A stretch of 64,000 nt of DNA. It comes from Winogradskyella ludwigii (lineage in GTDB: Bacteria; Bacteroidota; Bacteroidia; Flavobacteriales; Flavobacteriaceae). The stretch is taken from the NCBI RefSeq assembly GCF_013403985.1, contig NZ_JABFDF010000006.1, positions 62,001 through 126,000 on the forward strand, written 5' to 3'. The notes beneath the pieces are model-generated. The model saw only the letters and a program-made list of their open reading frames with translations, was not told the DNA's origin and made no database searches. This document shows positions 1-9,721 of the stretch, piece by piece (positions within the stretch are counted from its first letter, which is position 1; every line of letters starts with the position of its first letter). Made by a program: the position numbers and the translations under genes.

Positions 1-153
1 GAAGGCAAAAAATTACCTTCTGGTAAAAAGAGTTATGCTGTAAGTTTTACATTTCAAGACGAAAGAAAAACATTAAACGATAAGCAAATTGATAAAATTA
101 TGTCTAAGCTGCAATCTAATTTTGAAAGCAAGCTTGATGCAGAGTTGCGCTAG
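1..153 (+). CDS. pheT: Phenylalanine--tRNA ligase beta subunit, C-terminal end (partial)
   Basis: Only the last 50 codons lie in the window; the gene starts upstream. The reading frame is open from base 1 and stops at TAG 151-153. The peptide has the pattern of the C-terminal anticodon-binding (FDX-ACB) domain of the PheRS beta chain: a YAVSFTF strand, then DERKTLND and an amphipathic final helix. The enzyme charges tRNA-Phe in the cytoplasm as an alpha2-beta2 complex. A strong terminator follows 32 bases later. The identification rests on this short segment, so it is confident but not certain. Confidence 0.85.
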   Translation, partial: EGKKLPSGKKSYAVSFTFQDERKTLNDKQIDKIMSKLQSNFESKLDAELR

Positions 154-185
154 CTAAAGGTTTTTTTTATTTTAATTTCTCATAC

Positions 186-217
186 AAAACAGCCCTTAAA
201 ATTTTAAGGGCTGTTTT
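186..217. terminator. Perfect-stem terminator after pheT
   Basis: A 16-bp self-complementary stretch centred on AAATTT, with GC-rich arms AGCCC/GGGCT, is preceded by an A-run and followed by a long T-run. It can end transcription on both strands: pheT from the left and the convergent leucine-rich-repeat gene from the right. Confidence 0.85.
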
Positions 218-316
218 TTTTTTGTTTTAAACCATCTTATGGTTTATGTAGAAAATTTTGAATACCGATGTTTTACTCTACATATTAGCTTCTAATTCAA
301 ACTTATATCAGTTTAT

Positions 317-2338
317 CTATTGCTTAATAACTCGTTTTATAAGTTTTCCTTTATTAGATATAATCTCTAAAAGATACAATCCATTTTTTAATGATGCCAT
401 GTTGATTTGATTAGAATCGTTAAATGTATTTATTAACCTTCCCTCTATGTTATACATTTTAATATCTTTTATATCTATATCATTATTTACATCTATAGTA
501 ATAACTGTTGAAGCCGGATTTGGATATATACTAATACTATTTTTTAGACTAAAATCTGCAACAGCTAAAGTTGATTCACAATCTATGCTATAATTCGCCA
601 TATCATCTTTCTCCCAAGTTAATGGAATATCACCCATAATATCAGCATCAATTTGTATACATTCTAAAATAATATTGTTGTTCGCTATAACCTGCATATT
701 AACATTATTACCATTCGCAACATTTAAAGAGGAGAGTAGATCATTATTGTTACAATCTAAAAATTGTAAACTTGTAAGCTCCGTAATATCTATATGTTCT
801 AATAGATTTTCACTGACGTACAATGCTTGTAAGTTACTTAAGTTAGTATTCACTGTTGTGGTTTCGCCTGTACCTCTATTAGTTATAACAAGCGCGTTAC
901 CATTTAGTAATTCTGATAAGTCTGTAATATTATTTTCAGATAGATTTAAGGTTGAAATATTAGCAAATGAAGACACACCTGTTATGTCAGTTATATTTTG
1001 ATTACTCAAATCTAATACACCTGTATAATTTGAAGCTTCTGTGAAAGTGATAATACCATCATTATTTGTATCGATTCCTGTAACATTATATATAGCATTT
1101 TCCATATTTGTATCTGGCACATAAATCTCCCAAATACCTGAACAATCTTCACTAAATGACGCTTCTAAATCTATATTTACCCAATTTGTTGTGGCATAAT
1201 CTTCATCATCTACTTGTAAGCATTGTAAATCTGGATTACCTGTTACATCTAATTCTGTAATAACGCTATTATTACCATTTGCAATGTTTAAACGTTTTAA
1301 TTCATTATTTTGAACCATTAATTTATATATTGATGTGTGATTAGATAAATCAAGATTTTCAATTGCATTATCGCTTAAGGTAAGTTCTTGTAAAAGTGTA
1401 TTATCTTCTACATTTAACTCACTTAAATCACAACCATCTAACCATAGTGCCAATAAGTTAGGATTATTTGTAACGTCAATTGTAGTTAGATCAGTATCAA
1501 CCATATCAAGTCCTATTAATAGTGGGTTTTGAGTAACATCTATACTAGAAATAGCATTTTCATTACCTCTAAAATCCCATAGCAAAGGGTTGTTTGTAAT
1601 ATCTATACTTGTAATTAGGTTTTTTGAAACATATAAACGTTCTAAATTTGATAACATACTCACATCAATTGTAGAAATCAGATTATCATAAAAATGCAAT
1701 TTATATATTAAAACATTATTAGAAAGATCTAAATTTGTTAGTTGATTGGAATCCACATTTACATTACGTAAATTAATGTTGTTAGAAAGATCTATATTGG
1801 TTAGATTGTTTTGAAACACATATAAAGTTTCTAAGTTAACATTATTTGAAACATCAATGGTTGCTAAATCATTGCCTTGTATCCATAAACTTATTAAATT
1901 AGTGTTGCTACTCACATCTATTTCCGTAAAGCCATAACCCTCTTGCTGATAGTCTAATCCGAAATATTGTAGATTAGTATTATTTGAAACATCTATTGTC
2001 GTCAGCTTATTTTGACCTAAATACAATACGTTTAAACTATGATTCTGACTCACATCTATATAGGTTAAATCGTTGTAATTAGCGGCAAGGCTTGTCAAAT
2101 TTGTCATAGCTTCAATTCCTGTTAAATCTGTAATTTTATTATTTGCATCTAAAGTTTTATCTACATGTAATACCGTAACAGTTAAAGCATCACTAATTAA
2201 AATATTACCTGTAAGTCCGTTTGTATCGTAACCAAGATCAATTAAATCCTGTTCAAAATTAGAATCAGGAATATTAATAGTTTGAGAATAAATTTGTGTT
2301 CCGATAAGAACACACAACAGGAGTAAAATTTTTTTCAT
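317..2338 (-). CDS. Secreted leucine-rich-repeat protein with T9SS sorting domain
   Basis: The 673-residue product starts with a signal peptide (MKKILLLLCVLIG, cleaved near residue 19). Two similar modules follow. Each begins with a cap, IPDSNFE near residue 24 and VPDTNME near 405. Each continues with 21-residue leucine-rich repeats of the form L-x-x-I-D-V-S-x-N, about a dozen in the first module and fewer in the second, and ends with a Cys-containing segment (CLQVDD.. and CIQID..). The second cap contains an EF-hand-like loop, DTNNDGIITFTE (about 421-432). The last 70 residues (SIYPNP...) form a type A T9SS sorting domain, so the protein is probably exported across the outer membrane and anchored or released there. 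Such proteins are often adhesins; the ligand is unknown. The gene is monocistronic. Confidence 0.85.
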   Translation of the reverse strand: MKKILLLLCVLIGTQIYSQTINIPDSNFEQDLIDLGYDTNGLTGNILISDALTVTVLHVDKTLDANNKITDLTGIEAMTNLTSLAANYNDLTYIDVSQNHSLNVLYLGQNKLTTIDVSNNTNLQYFGLDYQQEGYGFTEIDVSSNTNLISLWIQGNDLATIDVSNNVNLETLYVFQNNLTNIDLSNNINLRNVNVDSNQLTNLDLSNNVLIYKLHFYDNLISTIDVSMLSNLERLYVSKNLITSIDITNNPLLWDFRGNENAISSIDVTQNPLLIGLDMVDTDLTTIDVTNNPNLLALWLDGCDLSELNVEDNTLLQELTLSDNAIENLDLSNHTSIYKLMVQNNELKRLNIANGNNSVITELDVTGNPDLQCLQVDDEDYATTNWVNIDLEASFSEDCSGIWEIYVPDTNMENAIYNVTGIDTNNDGIITFTEASNYTGVLDLSNQNITDITGVSSFANISTLNLSENNITDLSELLNGNALVITNRGTGETTTVNTNLSNLQALYVSENLLEHIDITELTSLQFLDCNNNDLLSSLNVANGNNVNMQVIANNNIILECIQIDADIMGDIPLTWEKDDMANYSIDCESTLAVADFSLKNSISIYPNPASTVITIDVNNDIDIKDIKMYNIEGRLINTFNDSNQINMASLKNGLYLLEIISNKGKLIKRVIKQ

Positions 2339-2706
2339 ATTGTATAAGTATTTAATTAAAAAAAATAAATTTAAAAATTAATCCTATAAAAACAAATACC
2401 TAATACTAGGTATTTTACGTAAAAAAAATCAAAAAGTATAAATGAAAAAAAATTATTGTCGCCTATTTAAATTAAATGATAAATATCTATCAGTTTTGCA
2501 AAAAACACATTCTACGGTTCTATACCTTTTCTACTACAATATATCTACAAGTTGATAGCAACTAATTTGTATAATTATAAATAACTTAGAGACGTATTCA
2601 TTTAATTAGAAAATCTATATCATAGATTTATTAATTTTTAATCTCAACTTAATTCTTTTTTATCAATGAATTCTTACTAAATTTATACCATTAAAAAAAA
2701 ATAGAT
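2339..2706. other. Divergent intergenic region with a 9-bp inverted repeat
   Basis: This 368-bp, very AT-rich gap separates the LRR gene and tpx, which diverge, so both promoters must lie here. No convincing ORF or RNA gene is visible. The only clear structure is an inverted repeat at 2394-2415. A weak -7-like TAAATTTA lies at 2678-2685, 22 bases before tpx. Confidence 0.5.
2394..2415. repeat. Inverted repeat AAATACCTA-N4-TAGGTATTT
   Basis: Perfect 9-bp arms are separated by ATAC, 56 bases upstream of the LRR gene start. There is no T-run after either arm long enough for a standard terminator, so an operator is more likely than a terminator. Its function is not known. Confidence 0.5.
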
Positions 2707-3207
2707 ATGGCAAATATAACATTGAAAGGAAATCCTATTGAAACAATAGGAAACTTACCTGCTGTAGGTAGCGAAGCACCAAGTTTTAACCTTACAGCAA
2801 CTGATTTAACTTCAAAAACCAAAGAAGATTACAAAGGTAGTAGATTGGTATTAAACATTTTTCCTAGTGTAGATACAGGGACTTGTGCACAATCTGTTAG
2901 AACTTTTAACGAAAAAGCAAGTGCATTAGAAAACACTAAAGTATTATGTGTTTCTAAAGATTTACCTTTTGCTTTAGCTCGTTTTTGTGGTGCAGAAGGT
3001 CTTGACAACGTAGAAAGTCTTTCAGATTTTAAAACAGGAGACTTTGGTAAAGATTACGGTATTACCTTTAAAACTGGTCCATTAGCACCATTACTATCGC
3101 GTTGTATTGTTGTTATTGACACAGATGGTAAGGTTTTATACACAGAACAAGTTTCTGAAATTGTAGACGAACCAAATTATGAAAATGCATTAGCAAGTTT
3201 AGCCTAA
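2707..3207 (+). CDS. tpx: Thiol peroxidase
   Basis: This 166-residue cytoplasmic peroxiredoxin of the Tpx (atypical 2-Cys) subfamily reduces hydroperoxides using thioredoxin. The peroxidatic cysteine is Cys60 in the signature SVDTGTC, and the resolving cysteine is Cys94 (RFCGAEG), matching the spacing of the family. The whole fold is present and the length is normal. The gene begins after a 368-bp intergenic region and is followed 9 bp later by the diacylglycerol kinase gene, so the two are probably co-transcribed. Confidence 0.95.
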   Translation: MANITLKGNPIETIGNLPAVGSEAPSFNLTATDLTSKTKEDYKGSRLVLNIFPSVDTGTCAQSVRTFNEKASALENTKVLCVSKDLPFALARFCGAEGLDNVESLSDFKTGDFGKDYGITFKTGPLAPLLSRCIVVIDTDGKVLYTEQVSEIVDEPNYENALASLA

Positions 3208-3216
3208 TTTCATTTC

Positions 3217-3582
3217 ATGCCAGAAAAGGAATCATTTATACTTAACAGAATAAAAAGTGTAGGCTTTGCTTTTAAAGGCATGTTTATACTTATTAGAACT
3301 GAAGCCAGTATTAAAGTACAACTATTCATCGCTTTAGTTGTTACCATTGCTGGCTTCTATTTTGATATTTCGAAAACAGAATGGATTGCCCAAATTACAA
3401 TGATTGGTTTAGTTATGAGTGTTGAAGGCATGAACACTGCAATTGAAGCCATTGCCGATTTTATTCACCCTGAATATCACGAAAAAATTGGTCTCATAAA
3501 AGATGTGGCTGCAGGAGCCGTTTTTATTGCTTCAGTTATCGCTGTCATTATTGCTGGCATTATATATATTCCTAAGTTTTAA
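3217..3582 (+). CDS. dgkA: Diacylglycerol kinase family membrane protein
   Basis: The 121-residue protein has three predicted membrane helices and the DgkA/undecaprenol kinase signature: VEGMNTAIE, followed by D at the end of the same helix and a second conserved region around HEKIGLIKDVAAGAV. Family members phosphorylate diacylglycerol or undecaprenol in the inner membrane and so recycle lipid carriers used for cell-envelope synthesis. It is 9 bp downstream of tpx. Which lipid is used cannot be told from the sequence. Confidence 0.9.
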   Translation: MPEKESFILNRIKSVGFAFKGMFILIRTEASIKVQLFIALVVTIAGFYFDISKTEWIAQITMIGLVMSVEGMNTAIEAIADFIHPEYHEKIGLIKDVAAGAVFIASVIAVIIAGIIYIPKF

Positions 3583-3710
3583 AAGACCTACAATTCTTAC
3601 CTTAACTTAGTTATAGATGATATAAAACAATCATTTTCAATTTTAGCAGTACGCTCAAATTTACAAGATGTTTACATACCAAAACCTATAGGTTTAACGT
3701 TTCATATTTG

Positions 3711-3718
3711 TATTTTTG
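3711..3718 (+). promoter_or_regulatory. Candidate -7 box (TATTTTTG) before the M15 peptidase
   Basis: The box matches the Bacteroidota -7 consensus TAnnTTTG and lies 35 bases before the start codon. No TTTG is found at the expected -33 position, so this is only a candidate. Confidence 0.35.
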
Positions 3719-3753
3719 TAACATTAAAATCCAACAACCCTTTTAAGACTCAA

Positions 3754-4530
3754 ATGAAATTATTAATTGCGACGTTATCTATTGTATTTACTATGTTAAG
3801 TTGCAACGTAAAGGATAAAAAAATCAGTCTTAATAGTGACGCTAAAACAATCAATACAGACACAATAAGCACATCTAAAGAACCGAGCTTAACCATTACA
3901 AAAACTCTTGTTCTTGGGAAGTTTGATTATAAGACAGATACAACATTTGTTAAAGTAAGTACCAAGCATGCAGCAAAAACATTATACCTAAATAAAACGG
4001 TATATGCTGCTTTTATTGAGATGCATAAAGCCGCTGAAAACGATGGTATAATTCTAACTATTTTATCTGGAACACGAAATTTCGCCGAACAAAAAGCTAT
4101 TTGGGAACGCAAATGGAACAAGTATTCTGACCTTAAACCATTACAGCGTGCTCAGAAAATTTTAGAATATAGTTCTATGCCTTCATCCTCTAGACATCAT
4201 TGGGGAACAGATCTAGATATAAATAGCTTAAGTAATTCGTATTTTAGCAGTGGAAAAGGAAAAGACATTTATAATTGGCTGAATGAAAATGCTAATAGTT
4301 TTGGATTTTATCAGGTTTACACTGAGAAAAACAATCTTAGATCAGGCTATAATTTAGAAAAATGGCACTGGTCTTATTTACCTTTAGCAAGTGAGTATTT
4401 AGAATTTTACAATTCTAATATTACCGTTAATGACATAAATACATTTAAAGGAGCCGAATTAGCAAAAGACCTCAATATAATTAACGATTATGTAAATGGT
4501 ATTTCGCAAAAAGCAAAAACGTATAAATAA
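3754..4530 (+). CDS. Lipoprotein M15-type D-alanyl-D-alanine carboxypeptidase (VanY family)
   Basis: The 258-residue product has a lipoprotein signal with lipobox MLSC (Cys17), so it is expected to be anchored in the envelope. The catalytic region has the metallopeptidase M15B pattern: SGTRNFAEQ, then RHHWGTDLDI near residues 147-156, which supplies zinc ligands His and Asp, and WHWSY near 204, which supplies the third ligand. Family members trim the terminal D-Ala from peptidoglycan peptides. It has its own 171-bp upstream region and precedes ftsK by 30 bp; a shared transcript with ftsK is possible. Function is inferred from the family. Confidence 0.87.
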   Translation: MKLLIATLSIVFTMLSCNVKDKKISLNSDAKTINTDTISTSKEPSLTITKTLVLGKFDYKTDTTFVKVSTKHAAKTLYLNKTVYAAFIEMHKAAENDGIILTILSGTRNFAEQKAIWERKWNKYSDLKPLQRAQKILEYSSMPSSSRHHWGTDLDINSLSNSYFSSGKGKDIYNWLNENANSFGFYQVYTEKNNLRSGYNLEKWHWSYLPLASEYLEFYNSNITVNDINTFKGAELAKDLNIINDYVNGISQKAKTYK

Positions 4531-4560
4531 AAGAGATTCCCACTTTTGTAGGAAGTAAGC

Positions 4561-7008
4561 ATGGCAAAAAAAGTAACAAAAAAGAAAGCAACAACTAAAG
4601 CTGCACCGAAAACAAAAACAAAGGCTAGATTAAAAAAACCTTCGTTAAAGTTATCGAGTCAACATAAACTGGTACTTGGAAGTTTCCTTATTATCATTGG
4701 TGTTCTACTTTTTATTTCATTTTTATCTTTCGTTTTCACAGGAAAAGAAGATCAAAGTGTACTTCAAAATTTCCCAGAACGCACCACCGAATACAAAAAC
4801 TGGGCAAGCCAACTTGGTGCTTGGCTTAGTGAGTTTTTTATTACTAAAGGTTTTGGTTTACCATCCTTTATTTTTGCTGGTTTATTATTTCTTTCTGGTG
4901 TTTATGTTACTCTAAATTTAAACAAAGCAAAACTTAGAAAACATTGGATTTGGGGCACATTAATTGTGGTTTGGCTATCCATCCTTTTCGGCTTTTTTAC
5001 ACATAAATTTGATTTTCTTGGAGGTATCATTGGCTTTGAAATCAATCAATTTCTACAAGATTACATAGGTAAAGTTGGTGTTATCCTTTTATTAATATTT
5101 GGCCTTATCGCCTATTTAGCCATTAGGTTTAAAATTACAGGCGAGCTTATTGTTAACTTTTTTAAGAGTGCAAAAAGTTCAATTAAAGAAGATTTACAAT
5201 CTGAAGAAAGTACAACCCAACCAATTGTAGCTTTTGACAATAGCTTAACTGAAGAAGCAGAAGCAATTAAATCTACGATAGAAGTACCTTTAGAAAATCT
5301 AGAACCTACTATTAGTAACCATTCTAAACCTAAGGTTGAACCTAAAAAGGATCCTATAGCTGAAGGTTTAAAAATGGAAGTTACAGAAAAACCTAAAGAA
5401 GAAACTATTGACACACCAGAATTAAAGATTGAAGTAGAAACTGTCCAAGAAGAAAAATCAGAATCAGATAATTTAGCGGATAAATTAGTAGAAGATTTTG
5501 GACAATTTGATCCTACGCTGGAATTAGGAAAATATCAATTTCCTACGTTAGATTTATTAAAAAAATATGATAACGAAGGGATTTCAATAGATCAAAACGA
5601 ACTTGAAGAGAACAAAAATAGAATTGTTGAAACCTTAAACAATTATAAAATTGGAATTGCAAGCATAAAAGCCACTATTGGCCCAACAGTTACTCTTTAT
5701 GAAATAGTACCAGATGCAGGAATCCGTATTTCAAAAATTAAGAATTTAGAAGACGATATCGCCTTATCACTTTCAGCTTTAGGGATTAGAATCATTGCTC
5801 CTATTCCTGGAAAAGGTACAATTGGTATTGAGGTGCCTAATAAAAATTCGACTATTGTATCAATGCGTTCTGTTATTGCTTCTCAAAAATTCCAAAAATC
5901 GGAGATGCATTTACCAATCGCATTTGGTAAAACAATTAGTAATGAAACCTTTGTCGTTGATTTAGCTAAAATGCCACACTTATTAATGGCTGGTGCAACA
6001 GGACAAGGTAAATCTGTTGGTTTAAACGCCGTGTTAACCTCGTTATTATATAAAAAACACCCAGCAGAAGTAAAATTTGTTCTTGTAGATCCTAAAAAAG
6101 TAGAATTAACGCTTTTCAATAAAATAGAACGTCATTATTTGGCAAAATTACCAGATAGTGAAGAAGCTATTATTACAGACAACACCAAAGTTATAAACAC
6201 CTTAAATTCACTCTGTATTGAAATGGATAACCGTTACGAAATGCTTAAAAATGCATTTTGTAGAAACATTGCAGAATACAACACCAAGTTTAAAGCCAGA
6301 AAACTAAACCCAAATGATGGTCATGCCTTTTTACCATACATTGTTTTAGTTGTAGATGAGTTTGCTGATTTAATTATGACTGCTGGTAAGGAGGTAGAAA
6401 CACCAATTGCAAGACTTGCGCAATTAGCACGTGCTATTGGCATTCACTTAATTGTGGCTACACAACGACCTTCGGTAAACGTTATTACAGGTATAATTAA
6501 AGCCAATTTCCCTGCGCGTATTGCATTTAGAGTAACGAGTAAAATAGATTCTCGTACTATTTTAGATGGTTCTGGTGCAGATCAATTAATTGGCCGTGGA
6601 GACATGTTATATACACAAGGTAACGAATTGATTAGAATACAGTGTGCTTTCGTAGACACACCAGAAGTTGAAAAAATCACCGAATTTATAGGCTCTCAGA
6701 AAGCATATCCCGATGCACATTTACTTCCTGAATACGTTGGTGAAGAAGGTGGCATAAATCTTGATGTAGACATATCAGATAGAGATAAATTATTTAGAGA
6801 TGCAGCAGAACTTATTGTAACAGCACAACAAGGTTCAGCTTCTTTATTGCAACGAAAATTAAAATTAGGCTACAACAGAGCTGGTAGAATTATAGATCAA
6901 TTAGAAGCCGCTGGAATTGTTGGTAATTTTGAAGGCAGTAAGGCTAGACAAGTTTTAGTACCCGATTTAACATCTTTAGATCAGTTACTAGAAAATGAGA
7001 AGCAATAG
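4561..7008 (+). CDS. ftsK: DNA translocase FtsK
   Basis: This 815-residue protein couples chromosome-dimer resolution and segregation to septation. A basic N-terminus rich in KK is followed by four membrane helices (about 34-60, 97-117, 128-147, 166-188), an acidic/proline-containing linker to about 300, and the motor domain. Walker A GATGQGKS is at about 478-485 and Walker B LVVDEFADL at about 596. The last 65 residues form the winged-helix gamma domain that reads KOPS sites on DNA (QRKLKLGYNRAGRIID). The length is typical for Bacteroidota. It leads a run with lolA-like and lptF/G-like genes, all concerned with the envelope. Confidence 0.96.
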   Translation: MAKKVTKKKATTKAAPKTKTKARLKKPSLKLSSQHKLVLGSFLIIIGVLLFISFLSFVFTGKEDQSVLQNFPERTTEYKNWASQLGAWLSEFFITKGFGLPSFIFAGLLFLSGVYVTLNLNKAKLRKHWIWGTLIVVWLSILFGFFTHKFDFLGGIIGFEINQFLQDYIGKVGVILLLIFGLIAYLAIRFKITGELIVNFFKSAKSSIKEDLQSEESTTQPIVAFDNSLTEEAEAIKSTIEVPLENLEPTISNHSKPKVEPKKDPIAEGLKMEVTEKPKEETIDTPELKIEVETVQEEKSESDNLADKLVEDFGQFDPTLELGKYQFPTLDLLKKYDNEGISIDQNELEENKNRIVETLNNYKIGIASIKATIGPTVTLYEIVPDAGIRISKIKNLEDDIALSLSALGIRIIAPIPGKGTIGIEVPNKNSTIVSMRSVIASQKFQKSEMHLPIAFGKTISNETFVVDLAKMPHLLMAGATGQGKSVGLNAVLTSLLYKKHPAEVKFVLVDPKKVELTLFNKIERHYLAKLPDSEEAIITDNTKVINTLNSLCIEMDNRYEMLKNAFCRNIAEYNTKFKARKLNPNDGHAFLPYIVLVVDEFADLIMTAGKEVETPIARLAQLARAIGIHLIVATQRPSVNVITGIIKANFPARIAFRVTSKIDSRTILDGSGADQLIGRGDMLYTQGNELIRIQCAFVDTPEVEKITEFIGSQKAYPDAHLLPEYVGEEGGINLDVDISDRDKLFRDAAELIVTAQQGSASLLQRKLKLGYNRAGRIIDQLEAAGIVGNFEGSKARQVLVPDLTSLDQLLENEKQ

Positions 7009-7055
7009 ATTTAGACACAGTATTAATATAAAAGAGTATTAAATAAATTTAAGAA

Positions 7056-7697
7056 ATGAAAAGATTATTAGTAATAGCATTTATCACACTAGGATTTTCT
7101 GCATTTGCGCAAAATGACGCTGAAGCAGAAGCATTGTTAAACGATGTTAGTGCAAAAATTAAGAGCTATAAAAACATTAGCTTAGACTTTAAATACGAAC
7201 TGAATAATGTTAGCGAAGGCATTAAACAAGAAACTCGAGGTGATGTCGTTATTGAAGATGAAAAATACAAACTTAACATTTTAGGCATTACACGTATCTT
7301 CGATGGTAAAACGTTGTATACTATTAGTCCTGAAGACGAAGAGGTTACTATTTCTTCTGACAATACTAATGACGAGAGCACAATTACACCAAGTAAGATG
7401 CTTTCTTTTTATGAAGATGGCTATAGTTATAAAATGGATATCATACAAACTATAAAAGGACGAAAAATACAATACATTAAATTAAATTCTATAGATACTG
7501 ATTCTGAAATTAAGCACGTATTATTAGGTATAGATGCTACAACAAAACACATTTATAACTTGATTGAAGTTGGCAAAAATGGAACTAAAACAACATTAAC
7601 TGTTAATTCTTTTAAAAGCGACCAACCTATTTCAAAAACCTTATTTACATTTGACAAAAGTAAATACAGCGATTACTTTATTAATAAAATAGATTAA
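7056..7697 (+). CDS. lolA: LolA-like outer-membrane lipoprotein carrier
   Basis: The 213-residue product has a signal peptide ending near residue 18 (SAFAQN) and then a LolA-type fold that binds lipoprotein acyl chains in the periplasm. Visible family features include the early helix ending in DVSAKIKSYKNISLDFKY, GDVVIEDEKYKL and the DGKTLYTISPEDEEV region. It lies 47 bp after ftsK and 17 bp before the LptF/G permease gene, a common arrangement in flavobacteria. It probably shuttles lipoproteins to the outer membrane, but divergent LolA-like proteins with other lipid cargo exist. Confidence 0.85.
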   Translation: MKRLLVIAFITLGFSAFAQNDAEAEALLNDVSAKIKSYKNISLDFKYELNNVSEGIKQETRGDVVIEDEKYKLNILGITRIFDGKTLYTISPEDEEVTISSDNTNDESTITPSKMLSFYEDGYSYKMDIIQTIKGRKIQYIKLNSIDTDSEIKHVLLGIDATTKHIYNLIEVGKNGTKTTLTVNSFKSDQPISKTLFTFDKSKYSDYFINKID

Positions 7698-7714
7698 CGC
7701 TAAATTTTAACGCT

Positions 7715-9718
7715 GTGAAAATATTAGATAGGTACATACTTATCACATTTTTAAGGACCTTTTTTAGCGTCTTTATTATATTCATGTTCATCTTTATTCT
7801 ACAAGGAGTATGGCTTTATATTGCTGAACTTGCTGGTAAGGATTTAGATGTCATTGTCACGGCAAAATTTATCTTGTATTACATGCCAAAGCTAATACCT
7901 TTGGTGGTGCCTTTAACCGTTTTATTATCTTCAATAATGGTTTTTGGAAATTTTGCAGAAAACTACGAGTTTGCCGCAATGAAATCTACAGGAATATCTT
8001 TACAACGTGCAATGCGTAGTTTAAGCGTATTTATTGTTGGTCTCGGTATTGCCTGCTTCTTTTTTGCGAACAACGTTATTCCATGGGGAGAATATAACTT
8101 TTACAATCTTAGACGAAATATTGCCAAGGTTAAACCAGCTCTCGCCATTGCTGAAGGTCAGTTTAACGAAATTGGAAACATAACGATTAAAGTAGATAAA
8201 AAATCTGGCGATAGAGGGCAATTTCTAGAAGGAGTTGTTATTCATCAAAAAAGTGATGTACGTAAAGGGAATTTCAAAGTTATTGTATCTGAAAAAGGAG
8301 AGTTAAAAAGTAGTCCTGACTCTAATATTCTTCAACTAGAATTAATAAATGGTAATTATTACGAAGAAATCGTGGATCGTGATACACGTAAAAACAAAAA
8401 TAAACCACACGTTAGAAGCTACTTTGAAAACTATATCTTTAATGTAGATTTAGAGATCTTAAATTCTGATGATTTAGACGAAAAAAATCATTCGGATAGA
8501 TATAACATGCTAAATTCTAGTCAACTTAGAAAAGTTATAGATACATTAAAAGAGAAAAGAAAGGACGATTACAAAACCCTATCAAAGACGCTTTATAACA
8601 GAAGTACATTCGAGGCTTTAAACACAAATATTGACGTTAATAAAACTATTGATTCTACACAAATAGACACCATTCCTTCTACAGAATATTTGTTAAGTCT
8701 GTATAATACAACTCAAAAAATTCAGATTGTTAAATTAGCACTAAATTCATCTAACAGTTCTAGGCAAGTTATAGATTCAAACATAAAATCGTTAAGAACA
8801 AAACAAATTGAACTTAACAAGCATGTTATTGTACTACATGACAAAATTGTTTTAGCATTTGCATGTGTTATTTTATTCTTTGTTGGTGCACCGTTAGGAG
8901 CGTTAATCCGTAAAGGTGGACTCGGATTACCAATGGTAATTGCTATTGTATTATTCTTAACCTATCACTTCTTTGGTATTTTCTCAAAAAATAGTGCTGA
9001 AAAAGGAAGTTTTAATCCCATCATTGGAGCCTGGCTGTCTACTGCAGTTATGCTTCCACTAAGTATTTACCTTACAACACGTGCTACTAATGATAAAGGT
9101 GTCTTTCAATTTGATGCTATTCTAGTTCCATTAAAACGCTTATTTAATCCGAATCAAAAACTTCAACTTTCAGAAAGCGATACTAAAGTTTATAACTTTT
9201 ATTCTAAATATTCTATTGAAGAATTAATTGCCATCATTAAGAAAGAAGATGAATTTGATATTGATAAAAAACCTAAAGAAATTGCACTTCACAATTTACT
9301 AGATAGAAAAATACCACTAGAGAATTTAAAAACTGAAGGTTTAGAAGTCCCAGATTCATTAATTGAAGGACGACTTTTACTCAAAGACTATAAAGATTAT
9401 TCAAAAACTAATTTGATAGCCTATTGTATTGGTGTAATCCTTCTAGTCTTACATTTTGTATTTAAAAACAACAAGCTACCAGAACTTGAGCAACCTGCTT
9501 TAAGTTTAAGCATCATTGCATTTATATTCTTTGGAATTTATGTTGTTGTAAATACATTAATTTATTCGAAATTTTATAAAATAATTAATATAACGAGAAA
9601 ACCTCTTAGTCAATTAGTCTTAATACTTTTGCTTCCTTTTTACCCATTAAAATACATTATTGTTAGAAGCAGAATCTCACAAGACTTTTATCTGAGTTGT
9701 CTTCAAAATATAAAATAG
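7715..9718 (+). CDS. LptF/LptG family permease
   Basis: This 667-residue membrane protein has the YjgP/YjgQ architecture: helices near the N-terminus (DRYILITFLRTFF), a jellyroll-like periplasmic section, and further helices around 385-460. An extended C-terminal part (about 470-667) carries two or three more hydrophobic segments, so it is longer than E. coli LptF/G, as is common in Bacteroidota. The family forms the membrane part of the ABC exporter that extracts lipopolysaccharide from the inner membrane and passes it to the Lpt bridge. LptF versus LptG cannot be decided from sequence alone. It sits 17 bp after the lolA-like gene. Confidence 0.88.
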   Translation: MKILDRYILITFLRTFFSVFIIFMFIFILQGVWLYIAELAGKDLDVIVTAKFILYYMPKLIPLVVPLTVLLSSIMVFGNFAENYEFAAMKSTGISLQRAMRSLSVFIVGLGIACFFFANNVIPWGEYNFYNLRRNIAKVKPALAIAEGQFNEIGNITIKVDKKSGDRGQFLEGVVIHQKSDVRKGNFKVIVSEKGELKSSPDSNILQLELINGNYYEEIVDRDTRKNKNKPHVRSYFENYIFNVDLEILNSDDLDEKNHSDRYNMLNSSQLRKVIDTLKEKRKDDYKTLSKTLYNRSTFEALNTNIDVNKTIDSTQIDTIPSTEYLLSLYNTTQKIQIVKLALNSSNSSRQVIDSNIKSLRTKQIELNKHVIVLHDKIVLAFACVILFFVGAPLGALIRKGGLGLPMVIAIVLFLTYHFFGIFSKNSAEKGSFNPIIGAWLSTAVMLPLSIYLTTRATNDKGVFQFDAILVPLKRLFNPNQKLQLSESDTKVYNFYSKYSIEELIAIIKKEDEFDIDKKPKEIALHNLLDRKIPLENLKTEGLEVPDSLIEGRLLLKDYKDYSKTNLIAYCIGVILLVLHFVFKNNKLPELEQPALSLSIIAFIFFGIYVVVNTLIYSKFYKIINITRKPLSQLVLILLLPFYPLKYIIVRSRISQDFYLSCLQNIK

Positions 9719-9721
9719 CAG

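Noticed and set aside
675-1001. A 108-codon ORF on the + strand inside the LRR gene
   Set aside because: It is antisense to a well-supported repeat protein, its sequence is low-complexity mirror of the LRR repeats, and it has no start context or family likeness.
1250-2100. Regularly spaced similar DNA segments that could suggest a CRISPR array
   Set aside because: They are the 63-bp coding units of leucine-rich repeats, stay in frame and vary as protein repeats do; there are no near-identical repeats with unique spacers and no cas genes.
5112-5414. A 100-codon ORF on the - strand inside ftsK
   Set aside because: It mirrors the acidic linker of FtsK and has no independent support.
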